Assembly (NCBI GenBank): GCA_006503535.1 | Contig: QYRS01000011.1 | Span: forward strand, 62,001 to 126,000 | DNA length: 64,000 nucleotides | Reading direction: 5' to 3' | Origin: Arthrinium phaeospermum | Lineage: Eukaryota > Ascomycota > Sordariomycetes > Amphisphaeriales > Apiosporaceae | In this document: piece by piece, positions 10,736 through 20,183 of the stretch | How the letters are laid out: every line of letters begins with the position of its first letter | Position numbering within the stretch: position 1 is the first letter of the stretch | Position numbers and translations under genes: made by a program | The notes under the pieces: generated by a model | What the model was told of the DNA's origin: nothing | Databases searched by the model: none | What the model saw: the letters and a program-made list of their open reading frames with translations, nothing else

Positions 10736-11638
10736 ATGGCACCCCAACTCCGTCTCCAATTCAAGGTCGCCGTCGTGACGGGCGGCGCCTCGGGCTTCGG
10801 CCACGGCATCGCCGCCAAGTTTGTCGAGGAGGGCGCCCAGGTCATCATCGCGGACCTGTCCGAGGATGCCGGGAGCGCTGCGGCCGCTGAGCTCAAGTGT
10901 GACTTTGTGCGCGCCGACGTGACGCAGCGGGAGGACTGGGAGGCCCTGCTGCGCACAGCCGTCGACCGGTTCGGCGGGCTCGACATCGTCGTCAACAACG
11001 CCGGCACAACCTACGCCAACAAGCCCACCGACACGGTCACGGAGCACGACTTCGACCTCGTCATGAAGGTCAACGTCAAGTCCGTCTGGCTCTCCACCGA
11101 CGTGCTCCTGCCGTACTTCCTCGAGAACCAGCGGCCCGGCTGCTTCATCCAGATCGCCTCGACGGCGGGGGTGCGGCCGCGGCCCAACCTGACGTGGTAC
11201 AACGCGTCCAAGGCGGCTGTCATCAACGCGACCAAGGTGCGTCCAGAATCACTAGCATACCACATGATACAATGACGTTTCTGACCAGAACGACTGTGAC
11301 AGACCATGGCGGTGGAGTTTGGGCCCAAGCAGATTCGGTTCAACTCGGTTTCTCCTGTCGTGGGAAGTACCGGAATGCAAGTCCATCCCATAATATACCG
11401 CCACACGGGCACACGTGGGAACAAAAGCTAACCAACTCTCTATGATATGATCAGGACCCATCTCTTTCTCGGCAAGCCAGACACCGAAGAGAACCGGAAG
11501 GGATTCCTATCTGTAGTGCCCCTAGGCCGTCCCTCGACTGCATCAGATGTTGGGAACGCTTGTTGTTACTTGGCTAGTGACGAGGCCGCGTTCATCACTG
11601 GAGTCAACCTCGAGGTGGATGGAGGCCGTTGTGTCTGA
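10736..11638 (+). CDS. Short-chain dehydrogenase/reductase (classical SDR)
   Basis: Exons 10736..11236, 11303..11376 and 11455..11638 encode 252 aa, the usual length of a classical SDR. The cofactor motif TGGASGFG is at residues 15-22, NNAG at 87-90, and the catalytic Ser142, Tyr155 and Lys159 (TWYNASK) are all present. The C-terminal block PLGRPSTASDVGNACCYLAS ends in FITGVNLEVDGG, typical of the family. Asp at the end of strand 2 (IIADLSED) suggests NAD(H) rather than NADPH. The second intron has a GC donor (GGAAT|GCAAGT) and a TGATCAG acceptor; only this donor restores frame (G-M-T-H-L-F-L-G). Substrate unknown. Divergence from an acetolactate-decarboxylase-like gene makes an acetoin/diol-type substrate an attractive guess, but the generic oxo-acyl-reductase look of the sequence does not prove it. 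Confidence 0.9.
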
Positions 11639-12070
11639 ACACGAAGCTATATACATATTATGTATACATATATACGTCGGCCGGTAGAAGTTGCAGCATG
11701 GAAGCTTGTGCCGTATTGAACGTTCGTAGTACAGGAATGCCAGAACACCGCTCCCATTTGACCAGCCAGGAAGGTACTGCATGAAATGAAGAAGGCGGGT
11801 AGTGACCTAGCCAGAAGACCTACAGCATGTAATTAGCTAGTAGTTTCCATCCTTCCCGCTGTGGAGACACCCCGCACCATCCCCAGGCTTCCCCACTTGC
11901 GGGTTGCTGCTGACATGATTAGAGGACGACGAGATGACGAACGCACGTCATCGGGGCCAACGGTTCGATCCGTCAAAATATCTGCCAGGAAAGCCCTGTC
12001 ACTTGGGAGATATTGAATCAAGTACCTACCTATGTAGAATAGAATCCTAGCTCGCCTCAAGGAATGATCG
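11639..12070. other. Intergenic region between SDR and ALDH genes
   Basis: 3' untranslated part of the SDR and promoter of the ALDH, same strand. AT-rich near 11650-11675. No additional gene seen. Confidence 0.55.
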
Positions 12071-13701
12071 ATGTCGACTTCATTCACCATGCCGGACACT
12101 AACCAAGCCGCAACCAACCCGCTGCCCTTTCAGCTCAACGATGACAGCCTCATACCGCAGGCCAGCTGCTATATCCACGGCAAGACCATCCCGGCACGGC
12201 GCGGTGGTACCTTCGCGGTGCAGGATCCGGGCTCTGGAACGACTTGGGCACACAGCGCCGACAGCACCATCGACGATGTTGAGCCCGCTGTGCACTCCAG
12301 CGCCATCGCCTTCGCCACCTACAGCCAGACCCCACCAAGGCAGCGCGCCAAGCTGCTGCATGCCTGGCACCGCGAGATCGAGGCCCACCGCGCGGACCTG
12401 GCGCGGGTGCTGGTCGCCGAGACGGGCAAGCCGCTGGCCGAGGCGCAGGGCGAGATCGACTACGCCCTGAGCTTCGTGTGGTGGTTCGCGGGCGAGGCCG
12501 ACCGCGTCGAGGGCGCCACGGTGACGAGCGCGGTGCCCGGCCGCCGCGCCCTGACCATCAAGCAGCCCGTCGGCGTCGTCGCCGCCCTGGTGCCCTGGAA
12601 CTTCCCCGTCGCCCTGCTGCTGCGCAAGGCCGCCGCCGCCCTCGCCGCCGGCTGCACCATGGTCGTCAAGCCCTCGCCCGAAACGCCCCTGACGGCCCTG
12701 GCCCTGGCGCAGCTCGCCGTTCGCGCCGGCTTCCCCGCGGGCGCCCTCAACGTCGTGCCCACCAGCCTCGAGCACACGCCCGCCCTCGCCGAGGCCCTTT
12801 GCCTGCACCCGGCCGTGGCCAAGGTCACCTTCACTGGCAGCACGCGCGTCGGCAAGCTCATCTCGGGTCTATGCGCGCGCAACCTCAAGAAGGCCACGTT
12901 CGAGCTCGGAGGCAACTGCCCCTTCATCGTCTTTGACGACGCGCACCTGGACCAGGCCGTCGAGCAGCTCATGGCGCTCAAGTGGCGGCACGCGGGCCAA
13001 GCCTGCGTCACGGCGAACCGCGTCTACGTGCAGGAGGGGGTCCACGACGCCCTGGTGAAAGCGCTCGTCGAGAAGACGTCCGCCATCCGAGTCGGGCACG
13101 GCATGTCCGAGGGCGTCACCATGGGACCGCTCACGACGGCCCGCGGGCTCGACAAGGCCGAGCAGCTCGCCCGCGACGCGCTCGACCAGGGCGCCGAGCT
13201 CGTGCTGGGCACGGGCAAGCGGCACTCGGTCGACGGGCACTCGGGGGGACACTACATGGCGCCGGCGATCCTGATCAACATGAACGACGAGATGGCCATG
13301 AGCCAGGAGGAGGTTTTCGCGCCGCTGCTGGCCATCTACGCCTTCGAGACAGAGGAAGAGGTGACGAAGCGCGCCAACAACACCCCCATGGGCTTGACAA
13401 GCTACGTCTTCACCAAGAACGTCGACAGGCTGTGGCGCATGTTCGAAAGGCTCGAGGCGGGCATGATAGGACTCGTAAGTTTTTTCCAGAGGCACTCCTC
13501 CTGCGGGCGTCTGATACCCTGGACGCTGACACCTTGCGTGTTTCCGCGCGCATCTAGAACACGGGCAACTGCTCATCGGCCGAGGCTCCCTTTGGTGGTA
13601 TAAAACATAGCGGGATGGGGAAAGAGAGCGGCAAAGATGTAGCAATTAACGAATTCATGATTACGAAGACGGGAACTTTGACAGTGGAAGGCCATTATTA
13701 G
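12071..13701 (+). CDS. Succinate-semialdehyde-dehydrogenase-type ALDH
   Basis: Exons 12071..13474 and 13558..13701 give 515 aa; the intron (GTAAGT donor, CATCTAG acceptor) is phase 0. Diagnostic aldehyde dehydrogenase features: PWNFP at 175-179, the cofactor loop FTGSTRVGK near 254-262, the general base Glu278 in FELGGN, and the nucleophile Cys312 in GQACVTANR. The sequence around the Cys and the C-terminal NTGNCSSAEAPFGGIKHSGMGKE are those of the SSADH/GabD branch, which oxidises succinate semialdehyde to succinate in the GABA shunt with NAD(P)+. Cys283 in GGNCPFIVFDD replaces the more usual Ala. No N-terminal organelle signal is evident, so a cytosolic enzyme is likely. A second possible start lies at 12089. 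It lies downstream of the SDR on the same strand, but each gene has its own intergenic promoter space. Confidence 0.9.
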
Positions 13702-14108
13702 TTTGGGGGATGGAAGTTCCAACCGTACAAATCGTCCGAGAGCCTCACAAGTATGAAGCCACTTCTCAAAGAATTCCGGAGATGAGATCAGTGAGCGATG
13801 AGGGAGGCACGATGGATTGTGTATGGAAAAGGCAGACTGTTCTGAGCCTACAACATCAACTCTGGGGAGTTGCTAATTTCCTGGTAAATACAGTGACGAG
13901 TCCAACGTAGTAGTAGTCGGCTTATCGAGTGTCTGCACTGTGAACTCTGTATTGGAAACCTAAGACTTATGGAATACTTCCGAGGCACAACCCTGCCAAA
14001 TGCCCGTTGTTATCATTGAAGCCCAGCCATACTCCGGATACGTGTAAGCAATGACGACCACCGACGCTAAACCTACCTATGCAAATGGAACGCTGTATTA
14101 TCAATAAT
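13702..14108. other. Convergent intergenic region
   Basis: Lies between the 3' ends of the ALDH (+) and the acidic unknown gene (-). Only short random frames; no structured RNA recognised. Confidence 0.6.
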
Positions 14109-15473
14109 CTAATTAGGGTTTATCCTCCCCGGGCATGTAGGTGTTTGTTCCTGGGATGGAAGTTTGATTCTCAATAACGAGCAGAGCACCTCTTCAAGAG
14201 CCCGCAGAGTTTCAACGTCGCTCTCCTCGATATGCAGAACACCAAGAAGGGACTCGGAGTTGCCTACACGTTGGACCGAGTTCACAGCGCGTGGTGTTTT
14301 GTCGAGGTTGTTGCGAACATCACGAAGTTGGAGGATAAGCGACCGAATGGTATCAGGGTTGAGTTGGCAAAACTCGTGATACGTGATTCCGCCGGCCATA
14401 CTGTAGTCGAGCCACTCTGAGGCATGATTGGACAGCATCGTACCGAGGCTGGCCTTGATGAGACCATATGATGTTGCGAGGCTCTGTAGAGCATCTGGAT
14501 CCAGGGTTACAGCCTGGCGCTGGATGACGAGGTAGAACTGGCTCTGGCAAGAATCAATTTCATCCTTCAGGTCGTACAGCTCACGCCGCAAGCGCGAGAC
14601 AGATGCATCCTTTCCTGGACCCCAATGTGTCTCGTATTGGCCCGCTGCTGGAGATCCATTGGTCGGAGCAACGTGGAGGTTGGCGGCATGGAACTCGTCG
14701 TAATCAGCCTGCAAAATGGGAAGGAACCCGCTTATCGCAGCATTGGACTCGACCAGGGAGGACCGGTATTTGGCGATGCCTAAAGACGCATCGTCGGCGT
14801 GAGTTGCGGAATGGGCCTCACCCATACGGCGCTGGATCAGTCGTTGCAACCCCAGCAGTTCGATACGGAGATTCGACATCCACTCGTAAAGCCCGGGGTC
14901 TAGAGGCAAATCGCTAGTCTGGTGGGTATCCCAGTGCTTCGAGTATCCTTCCACCATGGGCTCAAGCGTCTTGAGCGCGTCGCGAAGTTTACCGCACTCG
15001 CCCCGTAGTTCTTTGGTCCCTTCGAGGGGCGCGAAGTTGCCGTGGAAGCTGAAAGCGCCCATGATCTCACCGATGAGCTTCCCCAGCGAGGTCGTGACCT
15101 TCAAGAGATACGGCGGATTCCAGTCTGCGTCCAATATCTGATTGATGGACGCAGCCGATGACCAGGCAGACTCTGGCAGCGCTGTGTTTTTCGTACTACT
15201 TCCAGCATTATCGGGATCGCCGAGGCGTTCGAGACCTTCTTCCTCTTCACTTTCTTCATCTGATGTCCAAGTGGGGCTCGACTTGGTAGGGCTTTTGGTG
15301 GTGACAGCGGCTTTGTGTGGCGAAAGTGACAATGAGTCACAGTCGTCCCCGTCTTGGCTGTCTTCGGATATGCTCAAGGAGACGAAAGAGAAGGCATCGT
15401 CGGCAGCAGCATCGGTAATCTCTTGCCAATCATCGGCGATACTGTCTGGCTGGTCCGTCACGAGAGGCGCCAT
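14109..15473 (-). CDS. Unknown 454-residue acidic protein with helical core
   Basis: A single open frame of 454 aa from the ATG at 15473; the upstream extension begins with TTG and is not used. The first 100 residues are acidic and Ser/Thr-rich (DEESEEEEGLERLGDPDN), probably disordered. Residues about 125-430 are hydrophobic-periodic and likely all-helical: a LGKLIGEIMGAFSFHGNF segment near residue 130, a LRIELLGLQRLIQRRM helix near 210, and heptad-like LRRELYDLKDEIDSCQSQF near 310, suggesting coiled coils. No membrane span, zinc motif or catalytic signature. The helical core with an N-terminal LLKVTTSLGKLIGEI resembles the bundles found in fungal STAND/HeLo-type regulators only in general style. 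I do not recognise a named family. It has no intron, unlike most neighbours. Confidence 0.75.
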   Translation of the reverse strand: MAPLVTDQPDSIADDWQEITDAAADDAFSFVSLSISEDSQDGDDCDSLSLSPHKAAVTTKSPTKSSPTWTSDEESEEEEGLERLGDPDNAGSSTKNTALPESAWSSAASINQILDADWNPPYLLKVTTSLGKLIGEIMGAFSFHGNFAPLEGTKELRGECGKLRDALKTLEPMVEGYSKHWDTHQTSDLPLDPGLYEWMSNLRIELLGLQRLIQRRMGEAHSATHADDASLGIAKYRSSLVESNAAISGFLPILQADYDEFHAANLHVAPTNGSPAAGQYETHWGPGKDASVSRLRRELYDLKDEIDSCQSQFYLVIQRQAVTLDPDALQSLATSYGLIKASLGTMLSNHASEWLDYSMAGGITYHEFCQLNPDTIRSLILQLRDVRNNLDKTPRAVNSVQRVGNSESLLGVLHIEESDVETLRALEEVLCSLLRIKLPSQEQTPTCPGRINPN

Positions 15474-16638
15474 GGCGCTGACTCCTCGTCGCAGCGCAGG
15501 CAAGTGGAAAGCAGTGCAGGGTTAATGGAAGGATGGGACGCGTCGAGGATGGGCTCTGATGCGGAGGCAGTGGCTTCGTTTACGATGCTCCCGAGACGAG
15601 AGAGATCGGGCTCCAGCAGTATTGCAGACGACGAGATAGAGGGAAGTTGGTAATAAGAAGACGTATCACTGGGGACTTGGTGTTGGATTGTCCAAGACAG
15701 GCTCAGAATGGATGGATAATTTCGCTCTGCTCTAACAACGTTGCCCCGGAATCAGTTGAAGGAATAGTCAATCACGGCCAGCCATGTTGAATGGATTTAC
15801 GCCAAAAGCCCAAAGTTACCGTAATCACGGCCACATGCAGCGACAGCTGTGCCTGGCGCACTTCGGCAGGCAACCACTGGCAGGCCGCGGTGGTGAACCT
15901 TGCCTGGAAGCGGGAAAGGCTAAGAGACTAACATATTTCCCCGCATAACCTAGGGTCAGGACAAGGGTGAATGCGGCGCAGCGGGGCAATACTGTAGGGC
16001 AACAATCTGACAGTCTGGCAGGGCCAGCGCATCAGCAACGTCGCCGTGGTGGGGGCCACTTTGCTGTGGCCTGCACCTCTGACACCTCCCAAAGTTGGGT
16101 TTTGGTCATGGACCTCCTTGACCTCTACGTCGTAGTCGTACATGGACAAAGGATAGAATGAGCAGCGTAGCGCTCGAATGCCGTCCCGAACAACCCGAGC
16201 AGCGAGACCAGCCCACCTCGTTACAATGATGGATGGCCAGATATCCAACAGAATTGATTGGTTCACAACCACCAGCGCAAACTCAATCAGCAACTTGCGT
16301 GAGCGGGGTGTGTCAAGCCAGTCCAGATAGGAGGCCATGATGTAACCTTGAAGTATTTCACTTGATATAAGACGGCAGCCCCAGAATGATGGTATTGACG
16401 ATCCAGTGGCTGTCATATCTCATGAAACATGCCGGCTCCAAGAAGAGCTTACCGCTTCTTTGGAACTGCTGCTGGCGGTAGTCCTAACTCTTGGCCTTGG
16501 TTCTCATTCGTACCATACCGCGCCGTGAGGGTACAGCAACAAGGCCACGTCTCGTCGCCGCCGCCGCGCAGCTCTCCAGACTCCCAGAAACGACTACGGT
16601 CTACAGCTGCGAGTACACTTTGCCAGCAGAAAACGGGC
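15474..16638. other. Divergent intergenic region
   Basis: Upstream of both the acidic unknown gene (-) and the peroxidase (+). Part of it (16429-16638) is open in frame with the peroxidase but lacks family similarity and is treated as leader. No RNA or repeat recognised. Confidence 0.5.
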
Positions 16639-17700
16639 ATGGCCAGCCATCGGGTGCCTATCGCGCCGCAAAGTGTCGACGCGCCCCTGACGCAGCATGC
16701 CACTTTCCTCGTCCTGGCCGTGAAGTCGCCTGCCGACCTCAGCACGCAGCAGACCATCCGCTCCGCACTCGCTGGGGTGTCGGGCCGCGCCAAGAACGTC
16801 GCGATGCGCGACCTGGACGCCCACTTCTCGTGCACCGTTGGCATCGGCAGCCATCTCTGGGACCATCTCTTTTCGTCATCAGTATCCCCAGTGAAACCGA
16901 AAAAGCCGGCAGAGCTACACCCATTCCGGCCCATTCACGGGAACACACATGTGGCGCCCTCGACGTGCGGGGACCTGCTGTTCCATATCCGCGCAGAGCG
17001 GCGGGACCTGTGTTTCGAGTTCGAGCGGCAGTTGCTGGGCTCGCTGGGCAAGGGCGACGACAGCGTGGTCGAAGTCGTTGATGAGACGGTAGGGTTCCGT
17101 TACTTCGATGCGAGGGACCTCCTGGGCTTTGTAGACGGCACCGCGAACCCGGTGGGTGCGGCTTTGCCTGCGGCGGTGCTCGTTACGGAATCCGATGTTC
17201 GGCCCCCCGGCGTCAGCGGCAACAATGACTCGTCGGATGCCGATCCCACCGCTGCACTCGCCGCGGTGTGCGGGAGCTACGTTGTGGTTCAAAAGTACGT
17301 GCACGACGTGGCTCGGTGGAATGCTCTCAGCACTGAACACCAGGAGGCCGTCATCGGGCGGACGAAGCTGACCAATGAGGAGCTGGACGATGTGACAGCG
17401 GCAACGCAGCAAAAGGCACACAAGACGCTCACGACCATCGTGGACGAGCAGAGTGGCGAAGAGCACGACATCCTGCGAGACAACATGCCGTTCGGGTCGC
17501 CGGGGGCAGGCCAGTTCGGCACCTACTTCATCGGCTACTCTCGGCGGTTATGGGTGGTTGAGAAGATGCTCGAGCGCATGTTTGTCGGGGTTCCGCCCGG
17601 GATGCACGATCGCATCTTGGACTACTCGACGGCGCTTACAGGAACGACGTTCTTTGCGCCTTCTGCTAGTTTTCTGGCGAGTCTGGACTCGGATGACTAG
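16639..17700 (+). CDS. DyP-type heme peroxidase
   Basis: A single exon; from the ATG at 16639 it encodes 353 aa, close to the family length. An in-frame ATG at 16429 would add 70 residues (MPAPRRAYRFFG...), poorly conserved-looking but with a basic amphipathic start that could be a mitochondrial signal. Key residues in the short numbering: the GFVDGTANP motif with the distal Asp166, the proximal heme ligand candidate His222 in VQKYVHDVARWNAL, and the late DNMPFG / GTYFIGYSR block with the distal-side Arg. The THVAPSTCGDLLFHIRAE segment (about residues 103-120) is the usual middle landmark. It falls in the YfeX/P-class group, which oxidises dyes and phenolics with H2O2. No secretion signal, so not a classic extracellular ligninolytic DyP. 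It lies near an ALDH and an SDR but no functional link is shown. Confidence 0.88.
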   Translation: MASHRVPIAPQSVDAPLTQHATFLVLAVKSPADLSTQQTIRSALAGVSGRAKNVAMRDLDAHFSCTVGIGSHLWDHLFSSSVSPVKPKKPAELHPFRPIHGNTHVAPSTCGDLLFHIRAERRDLCFEFERQLLGSLGKGDDSVVEVVDETVGFRYFDARDLLGFVDGTANPVGAALPAAVLVTESDVRPPGVSGNNDSSDADPTAALAAVCGSYVVVQKYVHDVARWNALSTEHQEAVIGRTKLTNEELDDVTAATQQKAHKTLTTIVDEQSGEEHDILRDNMPFGSPGAGQFGTYFIGYSRRLWVVEKMLERMFVGVPPGMHDRILDYSTALTGTTFFAPSASFLASLDSDD

Positions 17701-18084
17701 TTTGATGCTAAACGCACTACACCATGGATCTCCCTTTCATTGAAAGGGTCATGATTGATGCTTGACCATATCTAGTGGCGCTGGTGTTACTGTTACACTC
17801 GGAATGAATGAACTGCATCTTTACATGCATTGCGCTCGCCTGCACCTTCAGGTCCATCAGTTCAGTAAGCTCTCCAACGAAAGTCTATAAATGAACTAAT
17901 GATTGAATTAAATAAATTACCACGAGGTATCTAGGCTATGTATAGATCGCCCAACGAATCGAAGATATGCTTCTCATACCATCCATATCCATTATTTCCG
18001 CATGGCACTTCCATACTGAGCCCGTAACACATTAGGTGGAGGATGTGACCCCGAACCAGGCCTTGCTACCACACTCTCATCCAC
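17701..18084. other. Convergent intergenic region
   Basis: 3' flanks of the peroxidase (+) and the CFEM gene (-). AT-rich at 17885-17925. Nothing else recognised. Confidence 0.6.
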
Positions 18085-19166
18085 TTACAGAGCCGCGACA
18101 ACACCGACGGCACCAGCCAGGATTCCACCAACAAGCTTCGCGACACCCTGGGTAGGCGCGGCTGCCACGGCCACATACGAGGCAGTCGGGGTGGCAGGGA
18201 TCGGACCGTGGCCACTGGCCGACGCCGTCTCCTTGGCAGTGACGACAACTGCGCTGCCCGAAAAAGTTGAGGTTTGATAGGGGGCGGGCATCTCGGCTGC
18301 CTTGGTAGTCTCAGGGCCCTGGGCGGTCTCAGCGGCCTTGGTAGGCTCGGCGGCCTTGGTACTTTCCTCAGCTTTGGTGGACTCGGCGGGCTTGCTGGTC
18401 TCCTCGGGCTTGCTGGTCTCGGCGGGCTTGCTGGTCTCGGCGGGCTTGCTGGTCTCGGCGGGCTTGCTGGTCTCAGCGGCCTTGGTGGACTCGGGGGCCT
18501 TGGTGGGCTGGTTGGCCCAGGCGTCGCATTGCTCCACGCCGGCCTCCAAGGCCTGCGAAAGCTCGGCAGAGGTACAAGAGCTGAGCATGCAAGGGGCGAC
18601 GATGGGGGTCAGGGCGGCCTGCTTATCGTCGTTGCACTGGCAGTCCATGTCGCCCACAGTGCAGCCAACCTTGGGCAAAGACTCCTTGATACAGGGAACC
18701 TGTTTGGGGCGAGGCAAGGTTAGGATCGGACTCCGAGGGCGGCTTGACATGTGTACGCATAGGAAGTGGGTCAACTTACAGCGCAGTCGGGCAGGCCGTA
18801 GAAGTCTTCGCCGCGGGTAGCCACGGACCTGTAGCCCAGTCTCCTGCAGTCTGCGTCACCGGCTTTCTGTGCCTTCAAGAGGTCCCTCATGTTGCAAGAG
18901 CCCACCATGCAGGGGGTAATGATGGGGGTGATGCGGGACTTGGTATCGGGGTTGCACTGGCAGGCCTTGTCATCTATGCCACAGCCGACCTTGGGGAGGG
19001 CATCTCGGATACAGTGAATCTGTTTGGGAGGGTCAGGTCAATGCCGGCGGACGACTACGTGCGATGTGAGTGGATGTGGGTGACTTACAGCGCAGTCAGG
19101 GACGCCAGGGAAGCTACCCTGGGCGGCAGCAAGGGCTGCAGACGCGAGAACGAAAGATGCCTTCAT
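18085..19166 (-). CDS. Double-CFEM GPI-anchored cell-wall protein
   Basis: Exons 19166..19089, 19019..18780 and 18699..18085 give 310 aa. Residues 1-16 are a signal peptide (MKASFVLASAALAAAQG). Two CFEM domains follow in tandem: FPGVPDCA-IHCIRDALPKVGCGIDDKACQC and YGLPDCA-VPCIKESLPKVGCTVGDMDCQC, each with the full Cys array and the Asp before the third-Cys region used for heme binding. After them comes a Thr/Lys/Pro/Glu stalk with AETSKP hexapeptides, then a Ser/Ala-rich linker and a C-terminal hydrophobic tail (KLVGGILAGAVGVVAAL) expected to be replaced by a GPI anchor. CFEM proteins scavenge heme iron or act at the host interface. Both introns interrupt a CFEM at the same codon (PDCA|), with nearly identical donors (GCTGTAAGT) and acceptors (CAAACAG), a sign of exon duplication. 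Confidence 0.92.
18384..18475 (-). repeat. 18-bp coding tandem repeat (AETSKP stalk)
   Basis: About five copies of an 18-base unit (GGCGGGCTTGCTGGTCTC on the + strand) encode AETSKP hexapeptides in the stalk of the double-CFEM protein. Copy number is expected to vary between strains. Confidence 0.9.
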
Positions 19167-20183
19167 TTTGATTAGGTTGATTGGTGTCGGGAGGGATACC
19201 AAGAGAAATGTGCAGTGGGTTAATAATGAATTGGATTGTGAGTGAGTAGTGATGATAGCCAGCCAGTACGAGTCGAGGACCTGCATCTATTTGTAGTGAT
19301 GCCGGATTGGCGAGAAGTGCTGGCGGTCGTGTTACCATAGCACCATACTCAAACGAGGATGGGCGGGCGGTGATGCATTATTGAAAGGCACGATGTTGCA
19401 CTCATGCAGCCATCACAATTGCATGATGGACGCGCAAGCCAGATGGCGTCTATCTATTTATCTCCATCGGGACTAATGAGCAGCTGAATTGCCAGCGTCG
19501 CATTGAGAGAAAATAAAATTCCTCCAACTGGCTCTGTATGGTGGACAGTCGTTGCCAAAACGAAACGAAACGAAACGAAACGTGAGATCATATCCCGATG
19601 CGTTCCTAGATACCGTCGTACGGTTCCTTGCATACAAGATTGCATAGGTATTGAATAAAGAAGCGCACGAGCCAGGGGCACTTGGAAATTATCCGAAGCT
19701 GCAGGTGGTTTATGCAATTACGGCCACATGCTGTCCGCGGACGCAGCATGGGCAGGCACATGGGCACATGGGCACATGGGCACTTGCATCGATCCATCGA
19801 TCCATTTTAAACCGGGGAAGCGCCTGCCCGCACGTCGCCATGTCACCATGTCGACTGTCAACAACTCTGGACCGATGCCGGGGTTTGAAGGTCAATGAAG
19901 ATTTTTATTCCAATTCTCATTACTTCTCATCAGATTATCATATCCGTCATGCCATCGTAAAGACCCCAGAGGGGCGCAAGGAAGAATCGTGTTGTGGCCA
20001 TACAGAAACTCCTTCACGTGAATCCAATATTGTCTCCAAACCCATTTCCGACATCACACTATTCCCAGTCCCCCCACTCTCCTACCCTCGCCGGAACGCA
20101 TGGTGGTCACCCGTTTGGAAGAAATGTCATCTGGGCCCCGGCAGCCTGCTGCTCTGGGGAAAGGGCAGGGCCTTACGGTGCCC
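19167..20183. other. Intergenic region with simple repeats
   Basis: Promoter side of the CFEM gene and 3' flank of the TFIIB-like gene. Holds (AAACG)5 at 19558-19582 and three copies of ACATGGGC at about 19758-19783, followed by a doubled GATCCATC. No gene. Confidence 0.6.
19558..19582. repeat. (AAACG)5 microsatellite
   Basis: Five pentanucleotide units in the CFEM upstream region. Confidence 0.9.

Noticed and set aside
16429..16638. In-frame 70-residue extension of the DyP peroxidase
   Set aside because: No similarity to the family and leader-like composition; kept only as an alternative start.
9476..17700. A secondary-metabolite gene cluster (SDR, ALDH, peroxidase, MFS nearby)
   Set aside because: No PKS, NRPS, terpene synthase, DMATS or pathway regulator is present in the window.
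18384..18475. Regular repeats resembling an array
   Set aside because: They are coding 18-bp repeats without unique spacers in a eukaryote, so not CRISPR.
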